Origin: Pseudomonas sp. HAR-UPW-AIA-41
GTDB lineage: Bacteria > Pseudomonadota > Gammaproteobacteria > Pseudomonadales > Pseudomonadaceae
Direction of reading: 5' to 3'
DNA length: 64,000 bases
NCBI RefSeq assembly: GCF_002304225.1
Contig: NZ_NSLB01000001.1
Location: 744,001-808,000, forward strand
Shown here: positions 8,404-16,761 of the stretch, one piece after another
How the letters are laid out: each line of letters begins with the position of its first letter
Numbering within the stretch: the first letter of the stretch is position 1
Made by a program: the position numbers and the translations under genes
The notes under the pieces: model-generated
The model's database searches: none
What the model was told of the DNA's origin: nothing
What the model saw: only the letters and a program-made list of their open reading frames with translations

Positions 8404-10340
8404 CCTTCTGCTGCTTCCACGGCGCCGAGTGCGCCGCTGAGCAGCAGCGTGTCACCTTCTTGCAGCATCAGGTGCTCCAGTGGGAGATCCTGGCCATCAC
8501 GCCTTACGCCCTGCAGTTCTACCTCCAGTGCCGCCAGTGACAGGTCGTCCAGCGGTTTGCCGCAGGCATGGGCCTGTGCGCTGAGGGTGACGGCATGCAG
8601 CAGGCGACGGGGTTTGCCGTGGGCATCCAGCAGGTCGACCTGGCCGCCGTGGTAGAAGCCCTGCAGCAGGCGATAACGGTTATGGCGCACCTCGTCGGTG
8701 TGCTTCTGCACCCGGTGACGCGGCACGCCGAGCATGGTCAGGGTGTGCGCGGCGAGCATCAGGCTGGACTCCAGAATTTCCGGCACCACTTCGCTGGCGC
8801 CCAGACTCTGCAGTTCGGCCAGGCTGCTGTCGTCGCGGGTACGTACCAGAATCGGGATGTCGGCGCGCAGCACGCGGGCCTGTTCGACGATGCGGCGAGT
8901 CACGCCGATATCATCCACCGCCACCACCAGCAGGCGAGCTCTGGCGATGTTCATGGCCTGCAGCAGGTCGCTGCGGCGCGAGTCGCCGTAGTGAACCTTC
9001 TCTTCGCCGGCCGATGCTTCCTGCACCCGCACCGGGTCATCATCCAGGGCAATGAAGGGAATCTGCTCACGGCGCAGGAAGCGGCCAATCGACTGACCGA
9101 CGCGGCCGTAGCCACAGATCAAGACATGTCCGCTGAGTTCGGCGCTGCTGGTCTGGATTTCCTCCAGCGGCGAATGCCCCTTGCTCCGACGGTGCCAGCG
9201 TGCGGCCAGGCGGGGGGCGGCCCGCAGCAGCAAGGGGGTAATAGCCATGGAGCAGAAGGTCGAGGCCACCAGCACGTTGGCGGCGGTGGTATGAACGGCG
9301 CCCAGATTTTGCAGCTGAGCCAGCAGGGCGAAGAAGAACTCGCCGCCCTGGGCCAGCGCCAGACCTGATCGCCAGGCGGTTTCCGTGCTGGCACCGCGCC
9401 ACTTGATCAGCAGGGCCACGATCAGGCCTTTACTGCCCAGCAGCAGCAACGTCATGGCAAGAATCTTCGGTCCCTCGCTGAAAAACAGCGACAGGTCGAT
9501 GAGCATGCCGACACTCACGAAGAAAAGACCCAGAAGAATGTCGCGGAAGGGCCTGATATCCGCCTCGATCTGGTGGCGGTAGTGGCTCTCGCCCAACAGC
9601 ATGCCGGCGAGGAAGGCGCCAAGCGCCATGGACAGGCCGAGCAGGTGGGTCAGCCAAGCCGTCAGCAGCACGATGACCAGTGCCAGCAGAACGAACAGCT
9701 CCGGCGAGCGGGCGCTGGCCACTTCGTGGAACAGTGGCGGCAACAGCCAGCGGCTGACCACCATCAGGCCGAAGAACAGCAGCACAGCTTTGCCCAGCGT
9801 CAGCGGCAGTTCGATCTGCCATTGACTGTCGCCCTGGCCGGCGAACACCGGTACCAGGGTCAGCAAGAGGACGGCGACCAGATCCTGAAACAGCAGGACG
9901 CCAATGGCGTTCTGGCCGTGCGGGCTGAAAATCTCGCCGAGGCTGGTCAGCTCCTTGCTGACAATGGCGGTGGATGACAGTGACAGGCCGGCGCCCAGCA
10001 GAAAGGCTGTGCTGACCGGTACGCCGAGGGCATAGAACAGCCCCGTCAGAGGCAGGCTGCAGGCAATCACCTGCAGGCTGCCAAGGCCGAACACGGTTTT
10101 GCGCAGTGCCAGCATGCGCGGCAGGGAGAACTCCAGGCCCAGACTGAACAGCAGGAACACCACACCCATTTCGCCGAGCAGGTTGGCGTCATGGCCGAGC
10201 TTGTCGATCCAGCCAAAGGCCGCCGGGCCGCTGATCAGGCCGACGCAGAGGTAACCCAACACCGGCGGCAGGTTGATGCGGCGGAACAGGGCAATCACCA
10301 CCAGCGAGGCGGCCAGAATGATCAGCAGATTATTGAACAA
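8382..10340 (-). CDS. CPA2-family K+/H+ antiporter, KefB/KefC-like
   Basis: 652 residues. A 12-13 segment Na+/H+ exchanger domain spans about 1-390. A TrkA-N/RCK domain follows with the nucleotide-binding HVLICGYGRVGQSIGRFL, then a TrkA-C-like tail. This is the architecture of monovalent cation:proton antiporters that export K+ during osmotic or electrophile stress. No ancillary KefF/KefG subunit gene is next to it. The gene is divergent from the DUF5610-like gene; the 184-bp gap contains an Anr-box-like sequence. Confidence 0.92.
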   Translation of the reverse strand: MFNNLLIILAASLVVIALFRRINLPPVLGYLCVGLISGPAAFGWIDKLGHDANLLGEMGVVFLLFSLGLEFSLPRMLALRKTVFGLGSLQVIACSLPLTGLFYALGVPVSTAFLLGAGLSLSSTAIVSKELTSLGEIFSPHGQNAIGVLLFQDLVAVLLLTLVPVFAGQGDSQWQIELPLTLGKAVLLFFGLMVVSRWLLPPLFHEVASARSPELFVLLALVIVLLTAWLTHLLGLSMALGAFLAGMLLGESHYRHQIEADIRPFRDILLGLFFVSVGMLIDLSLFFSEGPKILAMTLLLLGSKGLIVALLIKWRGASTETAWRSGLALAQGGEFFFALLAQLQNLGAVHTTAANVLVASTFCSMAITPLLLRAAPRLAARWHRRSKGHSPLEEIQTSSAELSGHVLICGYGRVGQSIGRFLRREQIPFIALDDDPVRVQEASAGEEKVHYGDSRRSDLLQAMNIARARLLVVAVDDIGVTRRIVEQARVLRADIPILVRTRDDSSLAELQSLGASEVVPEILESSLMLAAHTLTMLGVPRHRVQKHTDEVRHNRYRLLQGFYHGGQVDLLDAHGKPRRLLHAVTLSAQAHACGKPLDDLSLAALEVELQGVRRDGQDLPLEHLMLQEGDTLLLSGALGAVEAAEGYLLGGS

Positions 10341-10411
10341 CGGGAAATCTCCTTAGCTTTCAGCAGCATGCCGGGCTTGCAGGCGGGCGTCCAGCCTGGC
10401 GGTCGAGAGGC

Positions 10412-10425
10412 CTGATCTGCATCAA
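10412..10425. promoter_or_regulatory. Possible Anr/FNR box between antiporter and DUF5610-like gene
   Basis: CTGAT-CTGC-ATCAA has one mismatch to TTGAT-N4-ATCAA. It lies 72 bp upstream of the leftward antiporter start and 100 bp upstream of the rightward gene. Single short match, so it may be chance. Confidence 0.35.
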
Positions 10426-10524
10426 GACCTGGCTCCGGCCGTCTGTCGGTTCACTGGTCGTGGGTATCAAGTTTTCCGGCCGCAGGCCGCCACATGGTCA
10501 GATGTCCTTTTCAGGTATGCCGCC

Positions 10525-11667
10525 ATGAACAGCCTCGCTGCCTTGCCTTTCAGCGCACAGCGCCCGACCACCTTCGATGCCGCACAGGCCCGCCGTCAGA
10601 ACGTTGATCAGCAGGGCGTGCTGGCCAACCGTCTGGCCGAACGTCTGGGGCTGAAACCGGGCGCTTTGCAGGGCAGTGCCGGTGACTACACGCCGGCCAA
10701 GGTGGCAGATCGCGTGCTCGGCTTCATCGAACAGCGTCTAAATGCCGAGGCTGCGGCGGGCGCGGACCCGCAAAAGCTGCAGGGCCTGTTGGCCCAGGCA
10801 CGCGAGGGCGTGGAGCAGGGCTTTGCCGAGGCGCGCAAGATTCTGGATGGCATGGGGCTGTTGCAGGGTCAGGTTGCCAGCGACATCGATGATACCTATC
10901 AGCGCATTCAGCAGGGGCTGAACGAGCTGGCGCCCGGCACAGTGCCCGAGTCTGTGCCGCAGTCCGGAAACGTGGCGGTGGCGAGCTACCGCGAACGCTT
11001 TGCCGCGGTTGCCGAAACCTTCGATCTGGCCATCACAACCCGCGATGGCGACCGTCTGCGCATCTCCGTTGCTCAGGCGTCGGCTAGCTACAGCGAGCAG
11101 GGCATGCTGGCCGCCAGCGATGGCCAGAGCAGTAGTGTGCTGGCCTATCAGCGTTCTTCCAGTGTGCAGATCGGCGCTTTTCAGGTCAGCGTCGAGGGTG
11201 AGCTGGATCAGGAGGAAATGACTGCGCTGAGCGATCTGCTCAAGCAGGTCGAGGGGCTTTCCAGTCGTTTCTACAGTGGTGACATGGCCGGCGCTTTTGA
11301 CCGCGCCATGAACCTGCAGATGGATGGTGAGCAGTTGGCGTCGATGTCCCTGCAACTGACCCAGACCCGCGTGCGCCAGGCGACCGATGCCTACGCCGCG
11401 GTGGCCGGCAACTCGGCGCAGCCGCCCAGCGCCGGCAATGCGGCGCTGGGCGACTATGCCCGTGGTCTGCTGGAAGCCCTGAATCAGGTCAACGAGCTGG
11501 CTGAGCGGGGCCGTGATCTGCTGGAGCAACTGCTCGACGGCGGTTTTGCTCTCGACCCGCGCCTGAGCGATAAACAGTTGGAAAAGGCCGGCTGGCTCAA
11601 TCGCAGTCTGCTCGATGGTTTTGCCGCACTGCAACAGGGCAAGCAGCCGGAGCAGCAGGCTGCCTGA
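10525..11667 (+). CDS. DUF5610-like domain protein
   Basis: 380 residues, no signal peptide or membrane segment, rich in Ala, Gln and Leu and largely helical. Residues about 35-135 (GDYTPAKVADRVLGFIEQRL onward) resemble the DUF5610 family found in pseudomonads; this assignment is from memory and moderate. The function is unknown. Its stop is followed by a hairpin that covers the ribosome binding site of the next gene, a small glutaredoxin-like protein, so the two may be co-transcribed. Confidence 0.75.
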   Translation: MNSLAALPFSAQRPTTFDAAQARRQNVDQQGVLANRLAERLGLKPGALQGSAGDYTPAKVADRVLGFIEQRLNAEAAAGADPQKLQGLLAQAREGVEQGFAEARKILDGMGLLQGQVASDIDDTYQRIQQGLNELAPGTVPESVPQSGNVAVASYRERFAAVAETFDLAITTRDGDRLRISVAQASASYSEQGMLAASDGQSSSVLAYQRSSSVQIGAFQVSVEGELDQEEMTALSDLLKQVEGLSSRFYSGDMAGAFDRAMNLQMDGEQLASMSLQLTQTRVRQATDAYAAVAGNSAQPPSAGNAALGDYARGLLEALNQVNELAERGRDLLEQLLDGGFALDPRLSDKQLEKAGWLNRSLLDGFAALQQGKQPEQQAA

Positions 11668-11672
11668 TAAAC

Positions 11673-11701
11673 TGCGCACCTGATTTTCTGCGAGGTGCGC
11701 A
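11673..11701 (+). promoter_or_regulatory. Hairpin covering the ribosome binding site of the glutaredoxin-like gene
   Basis: TGCGCACCT (11673-11681) pairs perfectly with AGGTGCGCA (11693-11701) around an 11-nt loop. The right arm contains the AGGTG Shine-Dalgarno for the ATG at 11704. In mRNA the site would be occluded unless melted by heat, translation of the upstream gene or a factor. No T-tract follows, so it is not a standard terminator. Confidence 0.55.
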
Positions 11702-11703
11702 CG

Positions 11704-11940
11704 ATGTTTCCCGAATGCCAACTGTTCGGCACCCTGGGCTGTCATCTCTGTGAGGTGGCTGAGGCGGTCCTGATGCCTTTTGTCGAGCGCGGCCTGCTGG
11801 TCGAGCTGATTGATATCGCCGAGCAGGAAAGCTGGGTCGAGGCCTATGGTCTGCGCATTCCGGTGCTGCGCCGTCTGGACACCGGCGCCGAGCTGAACTG
11901 GCCCTTCGAAGCCGAGCAACTGGTGAGCTTCCTGCGCTGA
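11704..11940 (+). CDS. Glutaredoxin-like small protein
   Basis: 78 residues. The sequence QLFGTLGCHLCEVAE carries a CxxC redox motif (C13, C16), and RIPVL holds the cis-proline of the thioredoxin fold. It matches the short glutaredoxin-like DUF836 family. A cytoplasmic thiol-disulfide role is inferred. The ATG at 11704 has an AGGTG site 7 bp upstream, inside a hairpin; an in-frame GTG at 11695 is less likely because it overlaps that site. A bidirectional terminator follows. Confidence 0.82.
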   Translation: MFPECQLFGTLGCHLCEVAEAVLMPFVERGLLVELIDIAEQESWVEAYGLRIPVLRRLDTGAELNWPFEAEQLVSFLR

Positions 11941-11971
11941 GGGTGGCGCGGGGGCTTTTTCGAAGGCAATA

Positions 11972-11998
11972 AAAAACCGGCCATCGAGGCCGGTTTTT
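11972..11998. terminator. Bidirectional rho-independent terminator
   Basis: Stem AAAAACCGGCC / GGCCGGTTTTT with loop ATCGA. It lies between the rightward glutaredoxin-like gene and the leftward tRNA-Pro gene and has U-runs in both directions. Confidence 0.9.
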
Positions 11999-12006
11999 CG
12001 GGAATT

Positions 12007-12083
12007 TGGTCGGAGCGACAGGATTCGAACCTGCGACCTTCTCGTCCCGAACGAGACGCGCTACCAAGCTGCGCTACGCTCCG
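12007..12083 (-). tRNA. tRNA-Pro (anticodon CGG)
   Basis: 77-nt cloverleaf on the minus strand. The acceptor stem CGGAGCG pairs with CGCTCCG, followed by encoded ACCA. The anticodon stem TCTCG/CGAGA encloses loop TTCGGGA with anticodon CGG, reading the CCG proline codon. The T-loop TTCGAAT is canonical. Confidence 0.97.
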
Positions 12084-12151
12084 TTAATGGCGCGCATTTT
12101 ACCGAAAAAGTTTTGGTGCACAAGGGGTTAGCAGAAAGTTTTTGCTGGCGC

Positions 12152-12736
12152 CTAGTGCCTGGGCGCCGCCATCAGCAATTGCGGCGTATTGAGATTGGCC
12201 AGGCGCGGATCGTCCGCCGGGCAGTCCAGCGCGATGGGCTTCAGGCTGCGCAGCAGTCGCTGCGGACTGCGCTCGCCGGCCTCCCAGGCGGTTTCGAGGA
12301 TGCTCGCAACAGCCTTGGGCCAGAGGCTGAACAGCGGCTCCCAGTAACCATTGCAACGTACCGCCACGGGCTGCGTGCCCGCCTGCTCCAGCAGGGCTTC
12401 AAGCAGTGCCTGATCGATGAGCGGTGCATCGCAGGGCAGAACCAGCAACTGGTCGTGCCGGGCGACCGCAAGGCCGGCACGAATGCCGGCCAGCGGCCCG
12501 GCGAAATCCTGGTTGCCATCACTGACCAGTTGGTCGGCGAAAACCTTGTAGCGTTCCTGATTGCGGTTGCAGGAGATGATCAGGTCATCGGTCAGGCCAC
12601 GCACTGTCTGCTGTAGCCAACTGATCAGCGGCAGACCGTGCCAGTCGAGCAGCCCCTTGTCCTGGCCGCCGACGCGCTGACCACGACCGCCAGCCAGCAG
12701 CAGGATCGAACAGGGGAATGTTGGCGAATCAGGCAT
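12152..12736 (-). CDS. mobA: Molybdenum cofactor guanylyltransferase
   Basis: 194 residues from the ATG at 12736; an in-frame TTG at 12751 is the alternative start. The N-terminal [18 protein letters not shown] is the nucleotide-binding signature of MobA, and [11 protein letters not shown] with LPCDAPL completes the GTP and metal site. It transfers GMP from GTP to Mo-molybdopterin to form the MGD cofactor of DMSO-reductase-family enzymes. It is divergent from moaB-moeA, with a short shared promoter region of about 75 bp. Confidence 0.94.
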   Translation of the reverse strand: MPDSPTFPCSILLLAGGRGQRVGGQDKGLLDWHGLPLISWLQQTVRGLTDDLIISCNRNQERYKVFADQLVSDGNQDFAGPLAGIRAGLAVARHDQLLVLPCDAPLIDQALLEALLEQAGTQPVAVRCNGYWEPLFSLWPKAVASILETAWEAGERSPQRLLRSLKPIALDCPADDPRLANLNTPQLLMAAPRH

Positions 12737-12811
12737 CAACGGCTCTGCCAAGGGCTATGCGGGGCTGTGATATAACACCGGCCACGTTACTCCCACAACA
12801 GGAAGCCTGCC

Positions 12812-13351
12812 ATGAGCCACAAGGCTGAAGCCGCATTTGTTCCGCTTGCCATTGCCGTGTTGACCGTCAGCGATACCCGCAGCCTGGAAACCGACACCTC
12901 CGGTCAGTTGCTGGTCGATCGCCTGCAGGCTGCAGGGCATCAGCTGGCGGCACGGGTGCTGCTCAAGGACGATCTGTACCGCATTCGCGCCCAGGTGGCG
13001 CAGTGGATCGCCGAAGACAGTGTGCAGGTGGTCATCATCACGGGCGGCACTGGCTTCACTGGCCGCGACAGCACCCCGGAGGCAGTGCGTTGTCTGCTGG
13101 ACAAGCAGGTCGATGGCTTTGGCGAGTTGTTCCGGCAGATCTCCGTGGCCGACATCGGCACCTCTACCATTCAGTCCCGCGCTCTGGCTGGGCTTTCCAA
13201 TGGCACCCTGGTGTGCTGCCTGCCGGGCTCGACCAATGCCTGCCGCACGGCGTGGGACGGCATTCTCGCTGAGCAGCTGGATGCCCGGCACCGGCCATGC
13301 AACTTCGTGCCGCACCTCAAGGCCGTGGCCGCCTGCGAGAGCCGTGGATGA
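12812..13351 (+). CDS. moaB: Molybdopterin adenylyltransferase-type protein MoaB
   Basis: 179 residues, MogA/MoaB family: ITGGTGFTGRDSTPEA and LPGSTNACRTAWD are the MPT-binding loops. It would adenylylate molybdopterin before metal insertion by MoeA, although in some bacteria MoaB is partly redundant with MogA. It overlaps the moeA start by the ATGA arrangement, so the two are translationally coupled. The ribosome binding site ACAGGAAG lies upstream. Confidence 0.93.
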   Translation: MSHKAEAAFVPLAIAVLTVSDTRSLETDTSGQLLVDRLQAAGHQLAARVLLKDDLYRIRAQVAQWIAEDSVQVVIITGGTGFTGRDSTPEAVRCLLDKQVDGFGELFRQISVADIGTSTIQSRALAGLSNGTLVCCLPGSTNACRTAWDGILAEQLDARHRPCNFVPHLKAVAACESRG

Positions 13352-14543
13352 GTCTGCTCAGCGTCGAGGCGGCGCTGGAGCGCCTGCTGCTGCAGGCCGA
13401 GGCAGCGCCGATCGGGGGCGTCGAGCAGGTGGCATTGGCGGACGCCGATGGCCGTGTACTGGCTACCGATTTGGTTGCGGGGCTGGATCTGCCACCCTGG
13501 GACAACAGTGCCATGGATGGTTATGTGCTGAATCTGGCCGACTGGCAGGGTGAGCCGCTGGCGGTCAGCCAGCAGATTTTCGCAGGACAAGCTCCCGCCG
13601 CTTTGCAGCCCGGCAGCTGTGCGCGCATTTTTACCGGGGCCCCTGTGCCGGCCGGTGCCGACTGTGTGGAAATGCAGGAGAACTGCGAGGTGCTGAGTGA
13701 TGGGCGGGTGCGTTTTCTGCAGCCGCTCAGGGCCCGCCAGAACATTCGCCCGCAGGGCCAGGAAACCCGCATCGGTGAGTGTGTGCTCGCGGCCGGCACA
13801 CGGCTGACGCCGATCGAGCTGGGTCTGGCCGCATCACTTGGCCTGGCCGAGCTGCCGGTGCGCCGGCGACCACGGGTGGCGGTAGTGTCCACTGGAGATG
13901 AACTGGTCGTGCCAGGTCAGGCGCTCGGGCCCGGACAGATCTACAACAGCAACCGCAGCCTGTTGCTGGCCTGGCTGCAGCGCCTAGGCTGCGAAGCACT
14001 GGATGCGGGCATTCTGCCCGATGATCTGGCCAGGACCCGCGCGCCTTGGCGGAGCTGGGCGATGTTGACCTGATTCTCTCGACTGGTGGCGTCTCGGTGG
14101 GCGAGGCGGATTTTCTCGGGCAGGTGTTGCGTGAAGAGGGTGAACTGGCCTTGTGGAAACTGGCTATCAAGCCCGGCAAGCCCCTGACCTGCGGGCAGTA
14201 TCGGGGTGTTCCGGTGATCGGCCTGCCCGGCAATCCGGCCTCCACGCTGGTCACCTTCGGTTTGCTGGCGCGGCCTTACCTGCTGCGGCGCCTGGGTGTG
14301 GCCGAAGTGGCGCCGCTGGGCTTTGCCGTGCCGGCGGGCTTCGCCTGGAACAAGCCCGGCAGTCGCCGCGAATACCTGCGGGCACGGCTGGAGCAGGGGC
14401 GGGCGGTGCTGTATCCGAACCAGAGTTCCGGCGTGCTGCGCAGTGCCAGCTGGGCCGATGGTCTGGCCGAGGTGCTGGAACACACGACCCTGACCGAGGG
14501 CGATAGCCTGCGCTTTATCCCGTTCAGCGAATTGCTGGCTTAA
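13348..14543 (+). pseudogene. moeA: moeA, molybdopterin molybdenumtransferase, frameshifted
   Basis: MoeA family throughout, but read in two frames. Frame one (13348-14073) covers the N-terminal and central part (PWDNSAMDGYVLN, IFTGAPVPAGADCVEMQE, STGDELVVPGQ) and ends at an early TGA. The rest (STGGVSVGEADF, IKPGKPLTCGQ, GLPGNPAS and domain IV) continues in the +1-shifted frame to 14543. The join lies at about 14041-14046, where one G appears lost in a GCGCC run; restoring it gives a normal 398-residue MoeA. Either a real loss of molybdate insertion by this copy, a sequencing error, or another MoeA elsewhere. The stop overlaps the stop of the convergent flippase gene. Confidence 0.88.
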
Positions 14544-15946
14544 CTTCGCCAGGGCTTGAGCCACACTGCGAGGCTCAGTAGGCACAGTATCCCGCCCAGG
14601 GTACCCAGTGTCAGTTGCAGCCAAAACTGGTGGATTGGGTGCAGGGTCAGCGCTGCGACGGCCAGCAGTGTTACGCATACTGACCATTGCGCAGGCCAGT
14701 TGAGACTGCGCAGCAGGTTCTGACGCTGTAATAGCAGCAGGCTGGTCAGTATCACGCCGGCCAGTGCGGCTAGCGCAATGCCCGTCAGGCCAAACCATCC
14801 AGGTAACACTGCCAGCAGTGCTGCGTTCAGCATGCTGCCGGCCAGTTCGCAGCGTAGCGGCAGACGAGTATCTGCTGCTGCGTAGGCGTAACGTGCCAGC
14901 ATTGCATTCCAGGCGCCGAATACCAGTGGTACGGCGAACCAGGCCAGCAACTCTGGCAGTGGACCGTCAGAAGAGCCCGCCGGCAAAAAAAGTTGGACCA
15001 GGGCCGGACTGGCGGCGATCAGGCCAAAAGCAGCAGGCAGCGTCAGTAAGGTAGAGGCTCCCAAACCCTGACGTAGTATTGCCAGACGGTCGTTGCCGGC
15101 GCGGCTACTCATCATCCCGAGCAGCACCTGATTGAGGGCCATGAGGGCAATTAGCGGCAAATTGATCAGCTTGCGGGCCAGATTCACCCAGGTGACAGCG
15201 CCCTCGCCAAGCAGACTGGCGACCAGACGCTCCAGTAGAGCGAGCCCTTGACTGGCGGCATTGCTGGCCAGCAACGGGCCGATTTGTCTGAGGAGCTCGC
15301 GTCCGGCGCCTGGTTCACCATGCACACTAAATGGCCGCCAGCCCTGACGAATATTCGGCGTAATGATGGCGAGTGGCATCAGCAGACTACCAATGACGCA
15401 GGCCTGAGCCAGTTCATCAGCTGTGGCGGCATCTCCTTGCAGGCTTAGCCAGAGCACCGGTGGCAGATTGAACAGCAGGGAGCCCAGCCCCGCGAGGACA
15501 AAGCGTTCAGCCGCTTGCAGGGGAATACTCAGCCAGGCATGCAGGATAAAGCCGGGAGCACAGAGTGCAAGCAGGCGCAGGCTGTCGGCAGCCTGCTGCT
15601 GGGCGTTGTCATCCAGTCCCGGGCCAATCAGCTGAGTCCAGAGTGGCGCGGCACCTGCCAGCAGCGTGGAGAGTAAGACCGCGCTCAGCAGTAACCAAGG
15701 CGTTAGTCCATTGAGCCATTGCTGGCGCTGCAGAGCATCGCGCTGCTGATACAGCGGCAACGCGGCAGCACTGATCAGACCTGCGGCCAGCGTCATACGC
15801 AGCGCCTCGGGCAGAAAGAGGGCGACGAGAAAAGCATCGCTGCGTGCGCCTGCGCCCCAGCTGGCCACCAGCAGCCATTCACGGGCAAAGCCCAGCGCCA
15901 GGCCTGCAAGGGTGGCCAGAGTCAGCCAGAGGGTACTGTTGAACAT
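14540..15946 (-). CDS. pslK: PslK-like polysaccharide flippase (MurJ/MviN superfamily)
   Basis: 468 residues with about 13-14 membrane segments. The N-terminal LTLATLAGLALGFAREWLLV and SDAFLVALFLPEALR resemble MurJ/MviN proteins. As the last gene of a psl-like operon it probably flips the lipid-linked repeat unit across the inner membrane, the role of PslK. It starts 5 bp after the acyltransferase gene. Its TAA stop overlaps the moeA stop in the opposite direction, marking the left border of the cluster. Confidence 0.82.
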   Translation of the reverse strand: MFNSTLWLTLATLAGLALGFAREWLLVASWGAGARSDAFLVALFLPEALRMTLAAGLISAAALPLYQQRDALQRQQWLNGLTPWLLLSAVLLSTLLAGAAPLWTQLIGPGLDDNAQQQAADSLRLLALCAPGFILHAWLSIPLQAAERFVLAGLGSLLFNLPPVLWLSLQGDAATADELAQACVIGSLLMPLAIITPNIRQGWRPFSVHGEPGAGRELLRQIGPLLASNAASQGLALLERLVASLLGEGAVTWVNLARKLINLPLIALMALNQVLLGMMSSRAGNDRLAILRQGLGASTLLTLPAAFGLIAASPALVQLFLPAGSSDGPLPELLAWFAVPLVFGAWNAMLARYAYAAADTRLPLRCELAGSMLNAALLAVLPGWFGLTGIALAALAGVILTSLLLLQRQNLLRSLNWPAQWSVCVTLLAVAALTLHPIHQFWLQLTLGTLGGILCLLSLAVWLKPWRS

Positions 15947-15951
15947 CGCAA

Positions 15952-16761
15952 TCAGTGCAGGAGGGTAAACAGCCCCTTGCCTCCAACCTTGTAGTTAAGG
16001 CCGCGAGGTCGTTCGCCCATGGGTTTTGCGCCTGTTCCGCCGACAATTTTGTAGGGGGCAACCTCCTTGGCCACCACGGTGTTGGCGGTGACGACTGCAC
16101 CTTCACCGATATGTGAGCCATGACCGACAAGCGCGCGACTGGCGATCCAGGCGTAATCATCAATGTAGATTGGGGCTGACACGGACCAGAATTCGGGGGC
16201 GGTGAGGTCATGGCTGCCAGCGATGATCAGCACATGCGAGGCAATAGCGACATGGTCACCGATGATCAGGCCAGCTCTGGCATCAACCTGACAGTGCCAG
16301 GCGATCACGCTGTCTTCACCCATCACAAGGTTTTCCACACCCAGCACCTCGGTATTACGCCAGATCGAAGAACCCTTGCCGATTTTCGCGCCGCCGGCCC
16401 GCAGCCACCAGATGCGCAGGTTGTGGCTGGGTATCTTGTTGATCAGGATGTTGTAAGTCTGTTCCCAGGCTCGCAACCAGCGGTCTTTCAGGGTGGCCCA
16501 GTTCTTCCCATAGAGCGGGACGAAGGTCGCCGGAATTTCTGTTTTCAGCAGTGCATAGAAGCGCTGTGCCAGCGGGTTTTGAATACGTGGCTCGATATTG
16601 ACGGAGGCAATGGCATAACGATCGCCTTCCTCGAAGGCGACATCGTTGGCCAGCATCCACTCCAGGGCTTCACCCAAAGCTTCGGGGGTTACATTCAGCG
16701 TGCGGGCATAGTCGCTGAGCTGATTGCGCAGATGTGAGCGCAGCATGACGCGATGTTTCAT
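15952..16761 (-). CDS. Left-handed beta-helix (hexapeptide) acyltransferase
   Basis: 269 residues from the ATG at 16761, which shares its A with the TGA of the upstream polymerase gene. The N-terminal about 110 residues are helical and not recognised. The C-terminal half has hexapeptide repeats (AKIGKGSSIWR, LVMGEDSVIAWHC, GLIIGDHVAIASHV, ALVGHGSHIGEGAVVTANTVV) with a candidate catalytic His in IIAGSHD, as in WcaF/CysE-like O-acetyltransferases. It probably acetylates a sugar of the polysaccharide in the cytoplasm. It occupies the place where the classical locus has the membrane acyltransferase PslL. Confidence 0.82.
   Translation of the reverse strand: MKHRVMLRSHLRNQLSDYARTLNVTPEALGEALEWMLANDVAFEEGDRYAIASVNIEPRIQNPLAQRFYALLKTEIPATFVPLYGKNWATLKDRWLRAWEQTYNILINKIPSHNLRIWWLRAGGAKIGKGSSIWRNTEVLGVENLVMGEDSVIAWHCQVDARAGLIIGDHVAIASHVLIIAGSHDLTAPEFWSVSAPIYIDDYAWIASRALVGHGSHIGEGAVVTANTVVAKEVAPYKIVGGTGAKPMGERPRGLNYKVGGKGLFTLLH

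Noticed and set aside
10738..11919. 393-residue minus-strand frame opposite the DUF5610-like gene
   Set aside because: No domain or start signal, and it crosses two plus-strand genes with good starts.
14046..14543. Separate small gene downstream of a short moeA
   Set aside because: The segment is the C-terminal half of MoeA starting mid-domain from a TTG without a ribosome binding site; a frameshift explains it better.
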